This document shows, in pieces, positions 16,612-25,958 of a stretch of 64,000 nt of DNA. Both the position numbers and the translations under genes were made by a program. The stretch's first letter is position 1. Each line of letters opens with the position of its first letter. The DNA comes from MPNP01 sp963668325 (GTDB lineage Bacteria > Pseudomonadota > Alphaproteobacteria > Rhodobacterales > Rhodobacteraceae): positions 1,860,001 through 1,924,000 of the forward strand of contig OY764222.1 of the NCBI GenBank assembly GCA_963668325.1. The letters are read 5' to 3'. The notes beneath the pieces were generated by a model, which was not told the DNA's origin, did not search any database, and saw only the letters and a program-made list of their open reading frames with translations.

Positions 16612-17934
16612 CTAAATTTCTGGAGATAAGGTACCAACTTTATTTCCATTGATCCAAACGTCCCTGATAGCTTTACTATTCCCCATCATTATTGTGGGAA
16701 ACAATTTATCCCATATGTCTTCTGAAGTTTCTACCCTCTGAGATATTACCTCATCTGAATTTAAATCTATGGCTATGATGTCTGCTTCCATGCTGATTTT
16801 AAGATTGCCAATGGAGTTCTCCAGATGGAGCGATTGGGCATTCCCCACTGTAGCCAGCCAAAAAAGTTGGGAAGGGTGTAAGGAATGACCACCAAGTTGA
16901 CCTACTTCGTAGGCTGAGGCCATTACACGAAACATTGAGAAGGATGAACCACCTCCCGTGTCAGTCGCCAAGCCAATTTGTTGACCTTCCGACTTTCTTT
17001 CCCAAAGTTTGAATAAACCGGAACCAATGAACAGATTTGAAGTTGGGCAGTGAATTAATCTTCCTCCAGCCTCCCTTATTCTGACCAATTCATTCTCGGT
17101 CAGGTGGATACAATGACCATAAAGGCCATGTTCACCAAGAAGATTGAATTGTTCATAGACATTCAAATAATCCTTGCTATTCGGGTAAAGTGATTTAACC
17201 CAGGCGATTTCTTCCAATTGTTCCGAAAGATGTGTCTGCATCAGACAATCAGGATGTTCTCTCCATAATGCACCTAATGCTTCAAGTTGTTCTGCCGATG
17301 AGGTTGGGGCAAATCTCGGTGAAATGACATATGATAAACGAGCTTTATTATGCCATTTCGCAATTAACTTCTTTGAATCATCATAACTTGAATTGGCTGT
17401 ATCAAGGAGGTCTGGGGGAGCATTTCGGTCCATGCAAGTTTTACCTGCCATGATTCGCATACCCCTCTTTTGAGCACTCTCAAAAATGGCATCAACACTT
17501 GCGGGATGTGTGGTACAAAAGGTACTAACCGTAGTAATTCCATTTTCCAATAGAGTATCCAGGTAAAAATCTGCCGTTTGTTCGGCATAATCTTTATCAC
17601 CAAACTTTTCCTCTTCCGGGAAGGTATATTTATTCAACCACTCAATTAATCGGGCCCCCCAACTGGCGATAATTCTGGTTTGAGGGTAGTGCGCATGGGT
17701 ATCTATCAACCCAGCTGTCAGGAGGCAATCCTTGTAATTGTAGGTGGGGACTTCAGGATATTTGGCTAAAAGGTCTTGGCTATTACCCAAATCAACAATT
17801 TTCCCATCGACAATATAAATTCCACCACTGGAATTATAGTCAGTAGCCCTTTGGAAAGGTACTTCAAAAGGATCTTCGCTGAATCCCAGGGTTTGACCAA
17901 GTAATAATTTCTTCCTACTCATTTGGTATTTCAT
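16612..17934 (-). CDS. guaD: Guanine deaminase
   Basis: Amidohydrolase that deaminates guanine to xanthine in purine salvage and catabolism. The metal ligands and flanking motifs are present: GLIDTHAHYPQ (HxH), LMQTHLSEQLEEI, GHCIHLTENEL and LATDTGGGSSFSM, followed by the typical AYEVGQLGG. Length 440 fits bacterial GuaD. ATG 17934 is used; ATG 17922 (MSRKKLL) is an alternative, since no strong ribosome-binding site separates them. It is convergent with the frameshifted gene upstream and divergent from mgtE. The uracil salvage gene upp is 1 kb away, but a shared operon is not possible. Confidence 0.93.
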   Translation of the reverse strand: MKYQMSRKKLLLGQTLGFSEDPFEVPFQRATDYNSSGGIYIVDGKIVDLGNSQDLLAKYPEVPTYNYKDCLLTAGLIDTHAHYPQTRIIASWGARLIEWLNKYTFPEEEKFGDKDYAEQTADFYLDTLLENGITTVSTFCTTHPASVDAIFESAQKRGMRIMAGKTCMDRNAPPDLLDTANSSYDDSKKLIAKWHNKARLSYVISPRFAPTSSAEQLEALGALWREHPDCLMQTHLSEQLEEIAWVKSLYPNSKDYLNVYEQFNLLGEHGLYGHCIHLTENELVRIREAGGRLIHCPTSNLFIGSGLFKLWERKSEGQQIGLATDTGGGSSFSMFRVMASAYEVGQLGGHSLHPSQLFWLATVGNAQSLHLENSIGNLKISMEADIIAIDLNSDEVISQRVETSEDIWDKLFPTIMMGNSKAIRDVWINGNKVGTLSPEI

Positions 17935-18068
17935 ATTTATTTTTTTTCACTTTGGTACAATATCATAAGCTAGAAGTAAGAAGCCCCATGAATTATCGTA
18001 CCCCAAGATAACCTGAAGCCTGGTTTGATAGATAATTTAAGTCCCTGATTATGTCGTAGGAGGGAAAA

Positions 18069-19439
18069 ATGGAAGAAAATATTACCAATCAAGAAACCTC
18101 ATATGAGTTGACCTCTGAATTGGCCGAATCAGTTCTTGCTGCTATTGAAACCGGAGATAGAACACTCCTGAAAAAGCTGTTTGAAGATATCCATGAAGCC
18201 GATATTGCCGATTTGCTTGAGCAATTTGATGCCGAAACAAGGGAATCACTGGTAACTCTTTGGGGGACGGATTTTGATTTGGAGGTTCTCTCGGAAGTAG
18301 AAGAGAAAATCCGGGATGAAATTGTTTCACTTCTCCATCCGAAACAAATCGCCAGTTCGGTTGGAGACCTCGAATCCGATGATATTGTAGATATCGTCGA
18401 AGATCTGGAAGAAAAGCAGCAGGGTATATTTCTTGGTGCTTTGGAGAAGTCCGATCTTGCTGCTGTGCAGATGTCTCTCAACTACCCCGAAGATACCGCC
18501 GGAAGGTTGATGCAAAGGAAATTTGTAATGCTTCCCGAAGGTTGGAATGTTGGCCAGGCCATAGACAAAATCAGAAGTTCTGAGGACTTGCCGGAAGAAT
18601 TTTATCATATTCTGGTGGTTTCGCCCAAAATAGTACCATTATACCAGGTTTCCTTGGGCCGATTGATGGCTTCCAATCGAAGCGTTGAACTTGAGGCTAT
18701 TGCAGATGATGATTTTCGAACATTCCCGGTACTTGTGGATCAACACGACGTGGCTTACGCCTTCAACCAGTACCATATAATATCCGCTCCGGTCGTCGAC
18801 GAAAACGGTCGTGTTGTTGGAGTTATCACTATAGATGATGCAATGGCTGTTCTTGATGAGGAGGCTGAAGAAGATTTGATGAGGCTGGCAGGAGTTGGAG
18901 ACGAAAGCCTTACTGATCGGGTTTTTGGTATTACCCGTCAAAGATTCCCCTGGTTATTGATCAATCTGGGGACAGCCATTTTAGCTTCCCTGGTAATTTC
19001 ACAATTTACTGAAACGATCGAAACCATTGTTGCTCTGGCAGTTCTGATGCCAATTGTTGCCTCCATGGGTGGTAACGCTGGAACACAGTCTTTAACTGTC
19101 GCGGTTAGAGCTTTGGCAACCAAAGATTTAACAGGATTGAATTCTGTTAGGGTCATAAAGAGGGAGGTTTGGGTTGGTCTAATTAACGGAATCATTTTTG
19201 CTGTCATTATTGGAGGAGTAGGTTTTCTTTGGTTTGGTGATTCAAATTTGGGAATTGTTTTGGGGCTGGCCATGATAGTTAACATGGTGGTAGCCGGGCT
19301 TTCTGGAATTTTAATTCCAGTGGCTTTGGAAAAAGTAGAAATAGACCCGGCGGTAGCATCCAGTGTTTTCGTTACCACTGTAACGGATGTAATCGGCTTT
19401 TTTGCCTTTCTTGGATTAGCTACTGCAGTTCTTTTATGA
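18069..19439 (+). CDS. mgtE: Magnesium transporter MgtE
   Basis: Homodimeric inner-membrane Mg2+ channel gated by cytosolic magnesium. The 456 residues show the MgtE N-terminal helical domain (about 35-135, EDIHEADIADLLEQFDAETR and EDTAGRLMQRKFV), a pair of CBS domains (about 140-260, including VVDENGRVVGVITIDDAMAV), and five membrane segments at the C-terminus with the ion-path motif MPIVASMGGNAGTQSLTVAV. ATG follows AGGAGGGAAAA. No M-box-like leader fits into the 134-bp upstream region. It ends 18 bases from the convergent mcm gene. Confidence 0.96.
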   Translation: MEENITNQETSYELTSELAESVLAAIETGDRTLLKKLFEDIHEADIADLLEQFDAETRESLVTLWGTDFDLEVLSEVEEKIRDEIVSLLHPKQIASSVGDLESDDIVDIVEDLEEKQQGIFLGALEKSDLAAVQMSLNYPEDTAGRLMQRKFVMLPEGWNVGQAIDKIRSSEDLPEEFYHILVVSPKIVPLYQVSLGRLMASNRSVELEAIADDDFRTFPVLVDQHDVAYAFNQYHIISAPVVDENGRVVGVITIDDAMAVLDEEAEEDLMRLAGVGDESLTDRVFGITRQRFPWLLINLGTAILASLVISQFTETIETIVALAVLMPIVASMGGNAGTQSLTVAVRALATKDLTGLNSVRVIKREVWVGLINGIIFAVIIGGVGFLWFGDSNLGIVLGLAMIVNMVVAGLSGILIPVALEKVEIDPAVASSVFVTTVTDVIGFFAFLGLATAVLL

Positions 19440-19457
19440 GGATAATTATTCGGGAAC

Positions 19458-21581
19458 TTACTTGGTTGCCAATAAAGCCAGGACCTCACCAGCTGCATCA
19501 GTGATTTTGGTTCCTGGACCAAAAACTGCTTTGACTCCAGCATCAAAGAGGAATTGATGATCTTGTTTTGGGATAACCCCACCGCAGATTACGATTTTAT
19601 CACCTGCTCCCTCACGCCTTAAGGCTTCAATAAGTTTGGGTGCGAGTGTGGTGTGCCCGGCAGCTTGTGAACTGACACCTATAACATGGACATCGTTATC
19701 AATGGCATCTCTGGCGGCTTCATCAGGCGTTTGGAAAAGAGGTCCAATATCCACATCAAATCCTAGATCAGCAAAAGCTGTGGCAATAACCCTGGCTCCT
19801 CTATCATGGCCGTCTTGACCCATTTTGGTAACCAAAATACGTGGTCTTCGACCTTCATCCCTGGCAAATTCATTGACCTTATTCTGAATTGCCTGGAAAT
19901 CCTTATCCTCTTTTAGGGCATGTCCGTAAACACCGGTAAGTGTATTTGGATTAGCAAAATGTCTGCCAAAAACCTCTTCCATGGCTAGGGAGATTTCTCC
20001 AACGGTGGCTCTCTCCCTGGATGCCTCGATTGCTGCCGATAGAATATTTTCATTGCCGGTGGCGGCCTCTTTCACTCTCAAGAGCGCTTGTTGGCATTTC
20101 TCATTATTTCTGGAAGTTTTGATTTTTGTCAATTTTGCAACCTGTTCATCTCGAACTTTCTGATTTTCAATCATCCTGATGTCCATATCCTCCTCTTCCT
20201 GTGGAAGATATTTGTTTACCCCAACGATGACTTCCTCACCCGTATCAATCATGGCTTGTCGACGGGCAGCTGTTTCCTCAATTCTCAATTTGGGCAAACC
20301 AGAATTAATGGCCTTTACCATGCCACCCATTTCATCTACCTCATCAAGCAGAGCCCATGCCTTGTCTATTATTTCATTGGTCAAAGATTCCACAAAATAG
20401 GATCCAGCCAATGGATCAACAGTATTTGTAACACCCATTTCCTCCTGGAGAATTAGCTGGGTATTCCTGGCAATCCGTGCCGAAAACTCTGTCGGCAAAG
20501 CGATCGCTTCGTCCAGGGCATTGGTATGGAGTGATTGAGTTCCTCCCAACACGGCGGCCAAGGCTTCATAGGAAGTTCTGACTACATTGTTATAGGGATC
20601 CTGTGCTTGCAAGCTAACACCACTGGTTTGACAATGGGTTCGCAACATTTTGGAGCGGGGATTTTGGGGGTTAAATTCGGACATTATCCTGTGCCATAGT
20701 ACTCGTGCTGCTCGCAACTTGGCAATTTCCATGAAGAAATTCATTCCGATGGCGAAGAAAAAGGATAGTCTTCCAGCAAACCCATCAACGTCGAGACCCC
20801 GTGATATAGCTGCCCTTACATACTCCCTGCCATCGGCTAAAGTATAGGCAAGTTCCTGTACGATATTCGCACCGGCCTCCTGCATGTGATACCCGGAAAT
20901 GGAAATGGAATTGAATTTAGGCATTTCAGTGCTGGTAAAGGCAATAATATCACCCACTATCCTCATTGACGGTTCAGGCGGGTAGATATAGGTATTTCGT
21001 ACCATGAACTCCTTCAAAATATCGTTTTGAATAGTTCCAGATAGTTGTTCGAGGGGAACTCCCTGTTCTTCTCCTGTAACAATAAAATTGGCCAATATAG
21101 GGATCACTGCACCATTCATGGTCATTGAGACTGAGACTTTATCCAATGGAATTCCATTAAATAAAATCTTCATGTCTTCAACTGAATCTATTGCCACCCC
21201 GGCCTTGCCAACATCTCCCTCTACCCTTGGATGGTCACTGTCATAGCCTCGATGCGTAGCCAGATCAAAAGCAACTGAAATCCCCTGTTGGCCTCCATCA
21301 AGGGCTTTTCGATAGAAAGAATTTGATTCCTCTGCAGTAGAAAACCCTGCATACTGTCTAATGGTCCATGGTCTACCCGTATACATGGTAGCTCTTGGGC
21401 CTCTCAGGAAAGGTTCATCCCCAGGAAGGGAATCAAGATATGGGCTATCCTTTATGTCCTGCTGGGTGTATAGTGGTTTAACGACGATATCTTCAAGCGA
21501 AACCTTCTGCAGGTCTTTTGGATCGCGACCTCGTAATTCCTTTTGGGCTTTTTGTTCCCATCCACTTAAATTTTTTGTCAT
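19458..21581 (-). CDS. mcm: Methylmalonyl-CoA mutase, full-length single chain
   Basis: Adenosylcobalamin enzyme converting (R)-methylmalonyl-CoA to succinyl-CoA, last step of propionyl-CoA assimilation. The 707 residues contain the substrate barrel (YTGRPWTIRQYAGFSTAEES near residue 65, RTHCQTSGVSLQAQDPYNNV near 330) and the C-terminal B12 domain with DGHDRG, whose H592 is the lower axial cobalt ligand. Both halves are on one chain, as in alphaproteobacterial and mitochondrial enzymes. Downstream partners on the same strand side are pccA and pccB; the dedicated GTPase chaperone MeaB is at 33925. Confidence 0.96.
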   Translation of the reverse strand: MTKNLSGWEQKAQKELRGRDPKDLQKVSLEDIVVKPLYTQQDIKDSPYLDSLPGDEPFLRGPRATMYTGRPWTIRQYAGFSTAEESNSFYRKALDGGQQGISVAFDLATHRGYDSDHPRVEGDVGKAGVAIDSVEDMKILFNGIPLDKVSVSMTMNGAVIPILANFIVTGEEQGVPLEQLSGTIQNDILKEFMVRNTYIYPPEPSMRIVGDIIAFTSTEMPKFNSISISGYHMQEAGANIVQELAYTLADGREYVRAAISRGLDVDGFAGRLSFFFAIGMNFFMEIAKLRAARVLWHRIMSEFNPQNPRSKMLRTHCQTSGVSLQAQDPYNNVVRTSYEALAAVLGGTQSLHTNALDEAIALPTEFSARIARNTQLILQEEMGVTNTVDPLAGSYFVESLTNEIIDKAWALLDEVDEMGGMVKAINSGLPKLRIEETAARRQAMIDTGEEVIVGVNKYLPQEEEDMDIRMIENQKVRDEQVAKLTKIKTSRNNEKCQQALLRVKEAATGNENILSAAIEASRERATVGEISLAMEEVFGRHFANPNTLTGVYGHALKEDKDFQAIQNKVNEFARDEGRRPRILVTKMGQDGHDRGARVIATAFADLGFDVDIGPLFQTPDEAARDAIDNDVHVIGVSSQAAGHTTLAPKLIEALRREGAGDKIVICGGVIPKQDHQFLFDAGVKAVFGPGTKITDAAGEVLALLATK

Positions 21582-21782
21582 TCGATTTACCGGACCTAAA
21601 TTGTTATCAAATTATCTTTCAATAGCTGAGTCTTTAGCCCTTTTGTAGGAAAGTGACCTAAGTTTACTGAATTCTTCTATAATTCAACATATATTATAGA
21701 GGCCACTGTATTAGAAGAATTTCTTGTTCTTGCGTTCAGTTCACTTGTTAATTTGAAATTTTTATACGATCGATTTATTAAA

Positions 21783-22241
21783 ATGAAGACAAAACCCTTA
21801 CTCTTTCTGGCTTTGGTTATCGGATTGCTATTACCACTTGGGGCAATAGGTCAGAACGATACCGAAGCCAAACTGGAAATAACCGATCTAACTTTAGAGG
21901 AGAATGTTGGACTCACCATTGAAGAATTTCTTTGGCAAAAAAGAGTGTTCATAATTTTTTCAAATTCTCCCTTTGATCCCAACTTCATTGAGCAAGTTGG
22001 TTTTTTGGAGCAGGGTGTTGGAGAACTGTTGGAAAGGGAAGTTGTCGTTTTAATTGATTCTAGTCCAGAAGTGGAGAGTGCCATTCGAACTGAATTGCGG
22101 CCTAGGGGTTTTGCCATAATTTTAATTGGTAAGGATGGGATAATCTATCTGAGAAAACCGACAACATGGAATGTCAGGGAAATCAGCAACACAATTGACA
22201 AATTCCCCATAAGACAGCAGGAACTCAGGTCAAGAAACTAA
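21783..22241 (+). CDS. DUF4174 family protein with signal peptide
   Basis: 152 residues. An N-terminal signal peptide (LLFLALVIGLLLPLGAIGQ) suggests export to the periplasm. The rest matches the DUF4174 pattern: EFLWQKRVFIIFSNSPFDPN, a central acidic helix, RPRGFAIILIGKDGIIYLRK and the end IDKFPIRQQELR. These proteins have a predicted thioredoxin-like fold without an obvious CxxC. It lies between mcm and pccA but on the opposite strand; in relatives I recall it near the same two genes, so the association is conserved though the role is unknown. ATG 21783 is preferred over TTG 21753, which would extend the signal peptide. Confidence 0.75.
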   Translation: MKTKPLLFLALVIGLLLPLGAIGQNDTEAKLEITDLTLEENVGLTIEEFLWQKRVFIIFSNSPFDPNFIEQVGFLEQGVGELLEREVVVLIDSSPEVESAIRTELRPRGFAIILIGKDGIIYLRKPTTWNVREISNTIDKFPIRQQELRSRN

Positions 22242-22266
22242 CTGGCAAGGCTCTAAGCAAATCTGC

Positions 22267-24267
22267 CTATTCAAACTCAAGGATTACCTGATCGACAGTA
22301 AGAGAACTACCTGGCGATACGGTAATGGATTTAATAGTTCCTTGCTGACTAGCCTTCAGGACATTTTCCATTTTCATGGCCTCTACTGTACATAAAGGTT
22401 GACCATCTTCAACCTTGTCACCAACTGAAACCAGGATTTCAGTTATTAAGCCTGGCATAGGACAGAGGAGAAACTTACTGGTATCAGGAAGTTCTTTTTC
22501 TTTCATCAGGGAACTTAGTTCCTGTTGCCTTCTTGTTCGGACCAGAACATCCAGTGTAGCGCCACGATATTCTATACGGTATCCTTCAAAGATGGGTTTT
22601 ACCCTCAACAGCATAAGGTCGCCTGAAATATTGAATTCTGCAAGGCTTTGTCCGGGGGTCCAGTCAGAGGTTATCTCTAATTTCTTGCCATGATTCAGTT
22701 TTACTCGACAACCAGTTTCAAATGGGTCGAGGGCAAGGTTAATCTCTTCCTTATTTATTTTTACCGTCCATTCATTGCCTACTCTCCTAACATGGTGATC
22801 AATACGGCCTGAAATCTTTGTTCGTCTGATTTCAGCGAAGCGATGCATCATGGCAACACAGGCAGCTATTTTTTCAAGTGTCTGCTGAGAATGAACAACG
22901 CCGGCGAATCCTTCGGTAAATTCTTCCTCAATAAAGCCCGTAGTAATGTCACCACTGATGAATTTAGGATGGTCAAATACAGCTGAAAGGAAAGAAATAT
23001 TACAGGCAATTCCTTCAATTTCGAAGGAATCAAGCGCCTTTCGCATGGTCTTGATAGCAGATTCCCGATCGCTGGACCATGTACAAAGTTTGGCGATCAT
23101 GGGATCATAATGGACACTTATCTCACCGCCTTCAAAAACCCCGGTATCATTCCTGATGGCATTTGAACCATCATGAAACTCCGCCGGAGGATGGTATTTG
23201 GTAATTCGGCCGATTGATGGAAGAAAATTTCTTCTGGGATCCTCGGCGTATACCCTTGATTCGAAGGCCCAACCGTTGATCATGACTTGGTCCTGGGAAA
23301 GAGAAAGTTTTTCGCCGTAGGCTATTTGGATCATCTCCTTGACCAGGTCCACTCCGGTTGTCAGTTCAGTTACAGGGTGTTCGACCTGCAGTCGGGTATT
23401 CATTTCGAGGAAGTAGAAATTTTGGTCACTATCTACAATAAACTCGACCGTTCCAGCCGAAAAGTAATCCACAGCTTGGGCCAGTTTGACGGCCTGATTC
23501 CCCATGGATTCTCTTGTTTTTTTGTCAAGGAATGGTGAGGGTGCCTCTTCAATCACTTTTTGATTTCTTCGCTGGATGGAGCATTCTCTTTCGTTCAGGT
23601 AAACGTAATTCCCAAATTTGTCACCCAGGATTTGAATCTCAATATGGCGAGGTGAGGTAATAAATTTCTCAATGAGTATTCTATCATCGCCAAACGAGCT
23701 TGAAGCTTCATTACGGGATGATTGGAAACCTTCGGCAACGCCTGCTTCGTCCCAAGCGATTCGCATCCCCTTACCACCACCTCCGGCAGAAGCTTTGATC
23801 ATTACGGGAAAGCCGATTTCCCGTGAGATTTCCAGTGCGTGCTCGGGGGAGTTGATTTCCCCAAGGAAACCGGGAACTGTAGAAACGCCGGATTCATGGG
23901 CTATCTTTTTGGAGGCAATTTTATCACCCATAGCCTCAATTGCTTTGACGGGTGGTCCAATAAAGGCAATACCCGCTTCTTCCAACTTTTGTGCAAAAAG
24001 GGAATTTTCAGAAAGAAACCCATAGCCAGGATGGACAGCATCCGCACCTGTTTTGTTTATGGCCTCAATAATATTGTCACTCAGAATATAGGATTGGTTA
24101 ACAGGGGGAGGGCCGATCAATACAGCTTCATCGGCCATTTGGACGTGCAAGGATTTTTTATCTGCTTCCGAATATACTGCTATTGTTTTTATACCAAGGG
24201 ATTTTGCCGATTTAATTACTCGACAGGCGATTTCACCCCGGTTTGCTATTAGAATTTTTTCAAACAA
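22267..24267 (-). CDS. pccA: Propionyl-CoA carboxylase alpha subunit (biotin carboxylase + biotin carrier)
   Basis: Carboxylates biotin with ATP and bicarbonate and hands it to PccB, which makes (S)-methylmalonyl-CoA. Domains in order: biotin-carboxylase N-terminal (FEKILIANRGEIACRVIKSA), ATP-grasp with KASAGGGGKGMRIAWDE near residue 165 and FLEMNTRLQVEHPVTE near 290, a BT-like linker, and the biotinyl domain with EAMKMENV (biotin lysine K632). The 666-residue length fits PccA. It lies 33 bases downstream of pccB on the same strand, a clear operon. Confidence 0.95.
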   Translation of the reverse strand: MFEKILIANRGEIACRVIKSAKSLGIKTIAVYSEADKKSLHVQMADEAVLIGPPPVNQSYILSDNIIEAINKTGADAVHPGYGFLSENSLFAQKLEEAGIAFIGPPVKAIEAMGDKIASKKIAHESGVSTVPGFLGEINSPEHALEISREIGFPVMIKASAGGGGKGMRIAWDEAGVAEGFQSSRNEASSSFGDDRILIEKFITSPRHIEIQILGDKFGNYVYLNERECSIQRRNQKVIEEAPSPFLDKKTRESMGNQAVKLAQAVDYFSAGTVEFIVDSDQNFYFLEMNTRLQVEHPVTELTTGVDLVKEMIQIAYGEKLSLSQDQVMINGWAFESRVYAEDPRRNFLPSIGRITKYHPPAEFHDGSNAIRNDTGVFEGGEISVHYDPMIAKLCTWSSDRESAIKTMRKALDSFEIEGIACNISFLSAVFDHPKFISGDITTGFIEEEFTEGFAGVVHSQQTLEKIAACVAMMHRFAEIRRTKISGRIDHHVRRVGNEWTVKINKEEINLALDPFETGCRVKLNHGKKLEITSDWTPGQSLAEFNISGDLMLLRVKPIFEGYRIEYRGATLDVLVRTRRQQELSSLMKEKELPDTSKFLLCPMPGLITEILVSVGDKVEDGQPLCTVEAMKMENVLKASQQGTIKSITVSPGSSLTVDQVILEFE

Positions 24268-24300
24268 TTTTCTTTGCCTTTATAAAACTGGATAATCGAA

Positions 24301-25833
24301 TTAAAGGGGGATGTTGTCGTGTTTCTTCCATGGGTTTTGGGATTTTTTATTTCTTAAGGTTGCAAAAGCCCGACACACCCGAAGCCTGGTTGAATGAGGC
24401 ATGATCACTTCATCAATAAAACCTTTTTCAGCAGCGACGAATGGGTTTGCAAATCGATTTTCATATTCTTCAGTTCGTTTCTTGACAAGTTCGCTATCAT
24501 TGATTTCAGACCGATATAAAATTTCGACGGCCCCCTTTGCTCCCATGACAGCTATTTGGGCACTAGGCCAGGCATAATTGAAATCTCCCCGAAGATGTTT
24601 TGATGACATAACGTCATAAGCGCCACCATAGGCTTTTCGGGTAATTACAGTTACCTTGGGGACGGTAGCCTCGCCAAAGGCAAAGAGTAGTTTTGCACCA
24701 TGGACAATAATCCCTCCATATTCCTGGGAGGTTCCTGGTAAAAAGCCAGGGACATCAACTAGCGTTAAAATGGGAATGTCAAAAGAATCACAAAATCTGA
24801 CAAACCTTGCCGCCTTCCTGGAACTGTCAATATCAAGACACCCAGCCAAGACCATTGGTTGATTTGCTACCACGCCTACGGTGGAACCTTCCAGCCTGAT
24901 GAATCCTGTAATAATGTTCTGGGCAAAATTTTCCTTGACTTCGAACAAATCTCCTTCATCGGCAATTTTTATTATCAATTCCTTCATATCATAAGGAACG
25001 TTGGGATTTTCAGGGGCAAGTGTGTCCAAGGAATGTTCAAGCCGTTTGGGGTCATCAAAAAATGGGCGTGTGGGTGGTTTATCCCTATTGTTTAAGGGAA
25101 GAAAGTCAAAAAACCTTCTGACTTCGGCCAAGGTTTCAACATCATTGGCATAGGCCCCATCTGCAACAGAAGACTTGGTAGTATGTGTTGTTGCGCCTCC
25201 CAATTCCTCCGCTGTGATAATTTCATTCGTAACTGTCTTGACGACATCAGGTCCAGTAACAAACATATATGAGGAGTCCTGCACCATGAAAATAAAGTCA
25301 GTCATGGCCGGAGAATATACGGCTCCACCAGCACAAGGGCCCATGATAACACTGATTTGAGGAATTACTCCTGAGGCCAAAATGTTTCTCTGAAACACTT
25401 CAGCATATCCCGCCAAGGAAGCAACGCCTTCCTGTATCCTGGCTCCACCAGAATCATTTAACCCTATTACTGGCGCACCGTTCTGGACGGCCATATCCAT
25501 GATCTTACAAATCTTTGCTGCGTGGGTTTCCGAGAGGGATCCACCAAAAACAGTAAAATCCTGGCTGAAGACGTATACCAATCGTCCATTTATTGTACCC
25601 CAACCAGTTACGACCCCATCACCGGAATATTTTGTCTGTTCCATGCCAAAGTCTGCACACCTATGGGTTACAAACATATCAAATTCTTCGAATGAATCCT
25701 CATCCACTAAAAGCTCAATTCTTTCTCGGGCGGTTAGTTTTCCTTTATTGTGCTGGGCTTCAATTCTTTTTTTGCCACCTCCAGTCCTGGCTTCAATCCG
25801 GCGTCTTTCCAATTCTGAAATTATATCGTTCAT
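24301..25833 (-). CDS. pccB: Propionyl-CoA carboxylase beta subunit (carboxyltransferase)
   Basis: Transfers CO2 from biotin on PccA to propionyl-CoA. The 510-residue carboxyltransferase has the two crotonase-like halves: N-terminal LNDSGGARIQEGVASLAGYA with VIMGPCAGGAVYSPAMTDF (about 120-175), and C-terminal DVPGFLPGTSQEYGGIIVHG with ITRKAYGGAYDVMSSKHLRG (about 365-425). Start MNDIISELERRRIEARTGGG is typical of PccB. It is the first gene of a pccB-pccA operon. Confidence 0.95.
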   Translation of the reverse strand: MNDIISELERRRIEARTGGGKKRIEAQHNKGKLTARERIELLVDEDSFEEFDMFVTHRCADFGMEQTKYSGDGVVTGWGTINGRLVYVFSQDFTVFGGSLSETHAAKICKIMDMAVQNGAPVIGLNDSGGARIQEGVASLAGYAEVFQRNILASGVIPQISVIMGPCAGGAVYSPAMTDFIFMVQDSSYMFVTGPDVVKTVTNEIITAEELGGATTHTTKSSVADGAYANDVETLAEVRRFFDFLPLNNRDKPPTRPFFDDPKRLEHSLDTLAPENPNVPYDMKELIIKIADEGDLFEVKENFAQNIITGFIRLEGSTVGVVANQPMVLAGCLDIDSSRKAARFVRFCDSFDIPILTLVDVPGFLPGTSQEYGGIIVHGAKLLFAFGEATVPKVTVITRKAYGGAYDVMSSKHLRGDFNYAWPSAQIAVMGAKGAVEILYRSEINDSELVKKRTEEYENRFANPFVAAEKGFIDEVIMPHSTRLRVCRAFATLRNKKSQNPWKKHDNIPL

Positions 25834-25958
25834 TAAATTGCCTTAGTTCAAATTCAAATTGAGTATCTTTATTGCTATTTGTTAAGAAGCAAAGTTTAAA
25901 GCAATCAGTTTATATTTTAAACCGTAGAGTTTCTAGGTTGAGGTAAGGGAGCACGGAT

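Noticed and set aside
18938..19582. Long minus-strand open frame over the end of mgtE
   Set aside because: It is antisense to the conserved MgtE membrane domain and has no family character.
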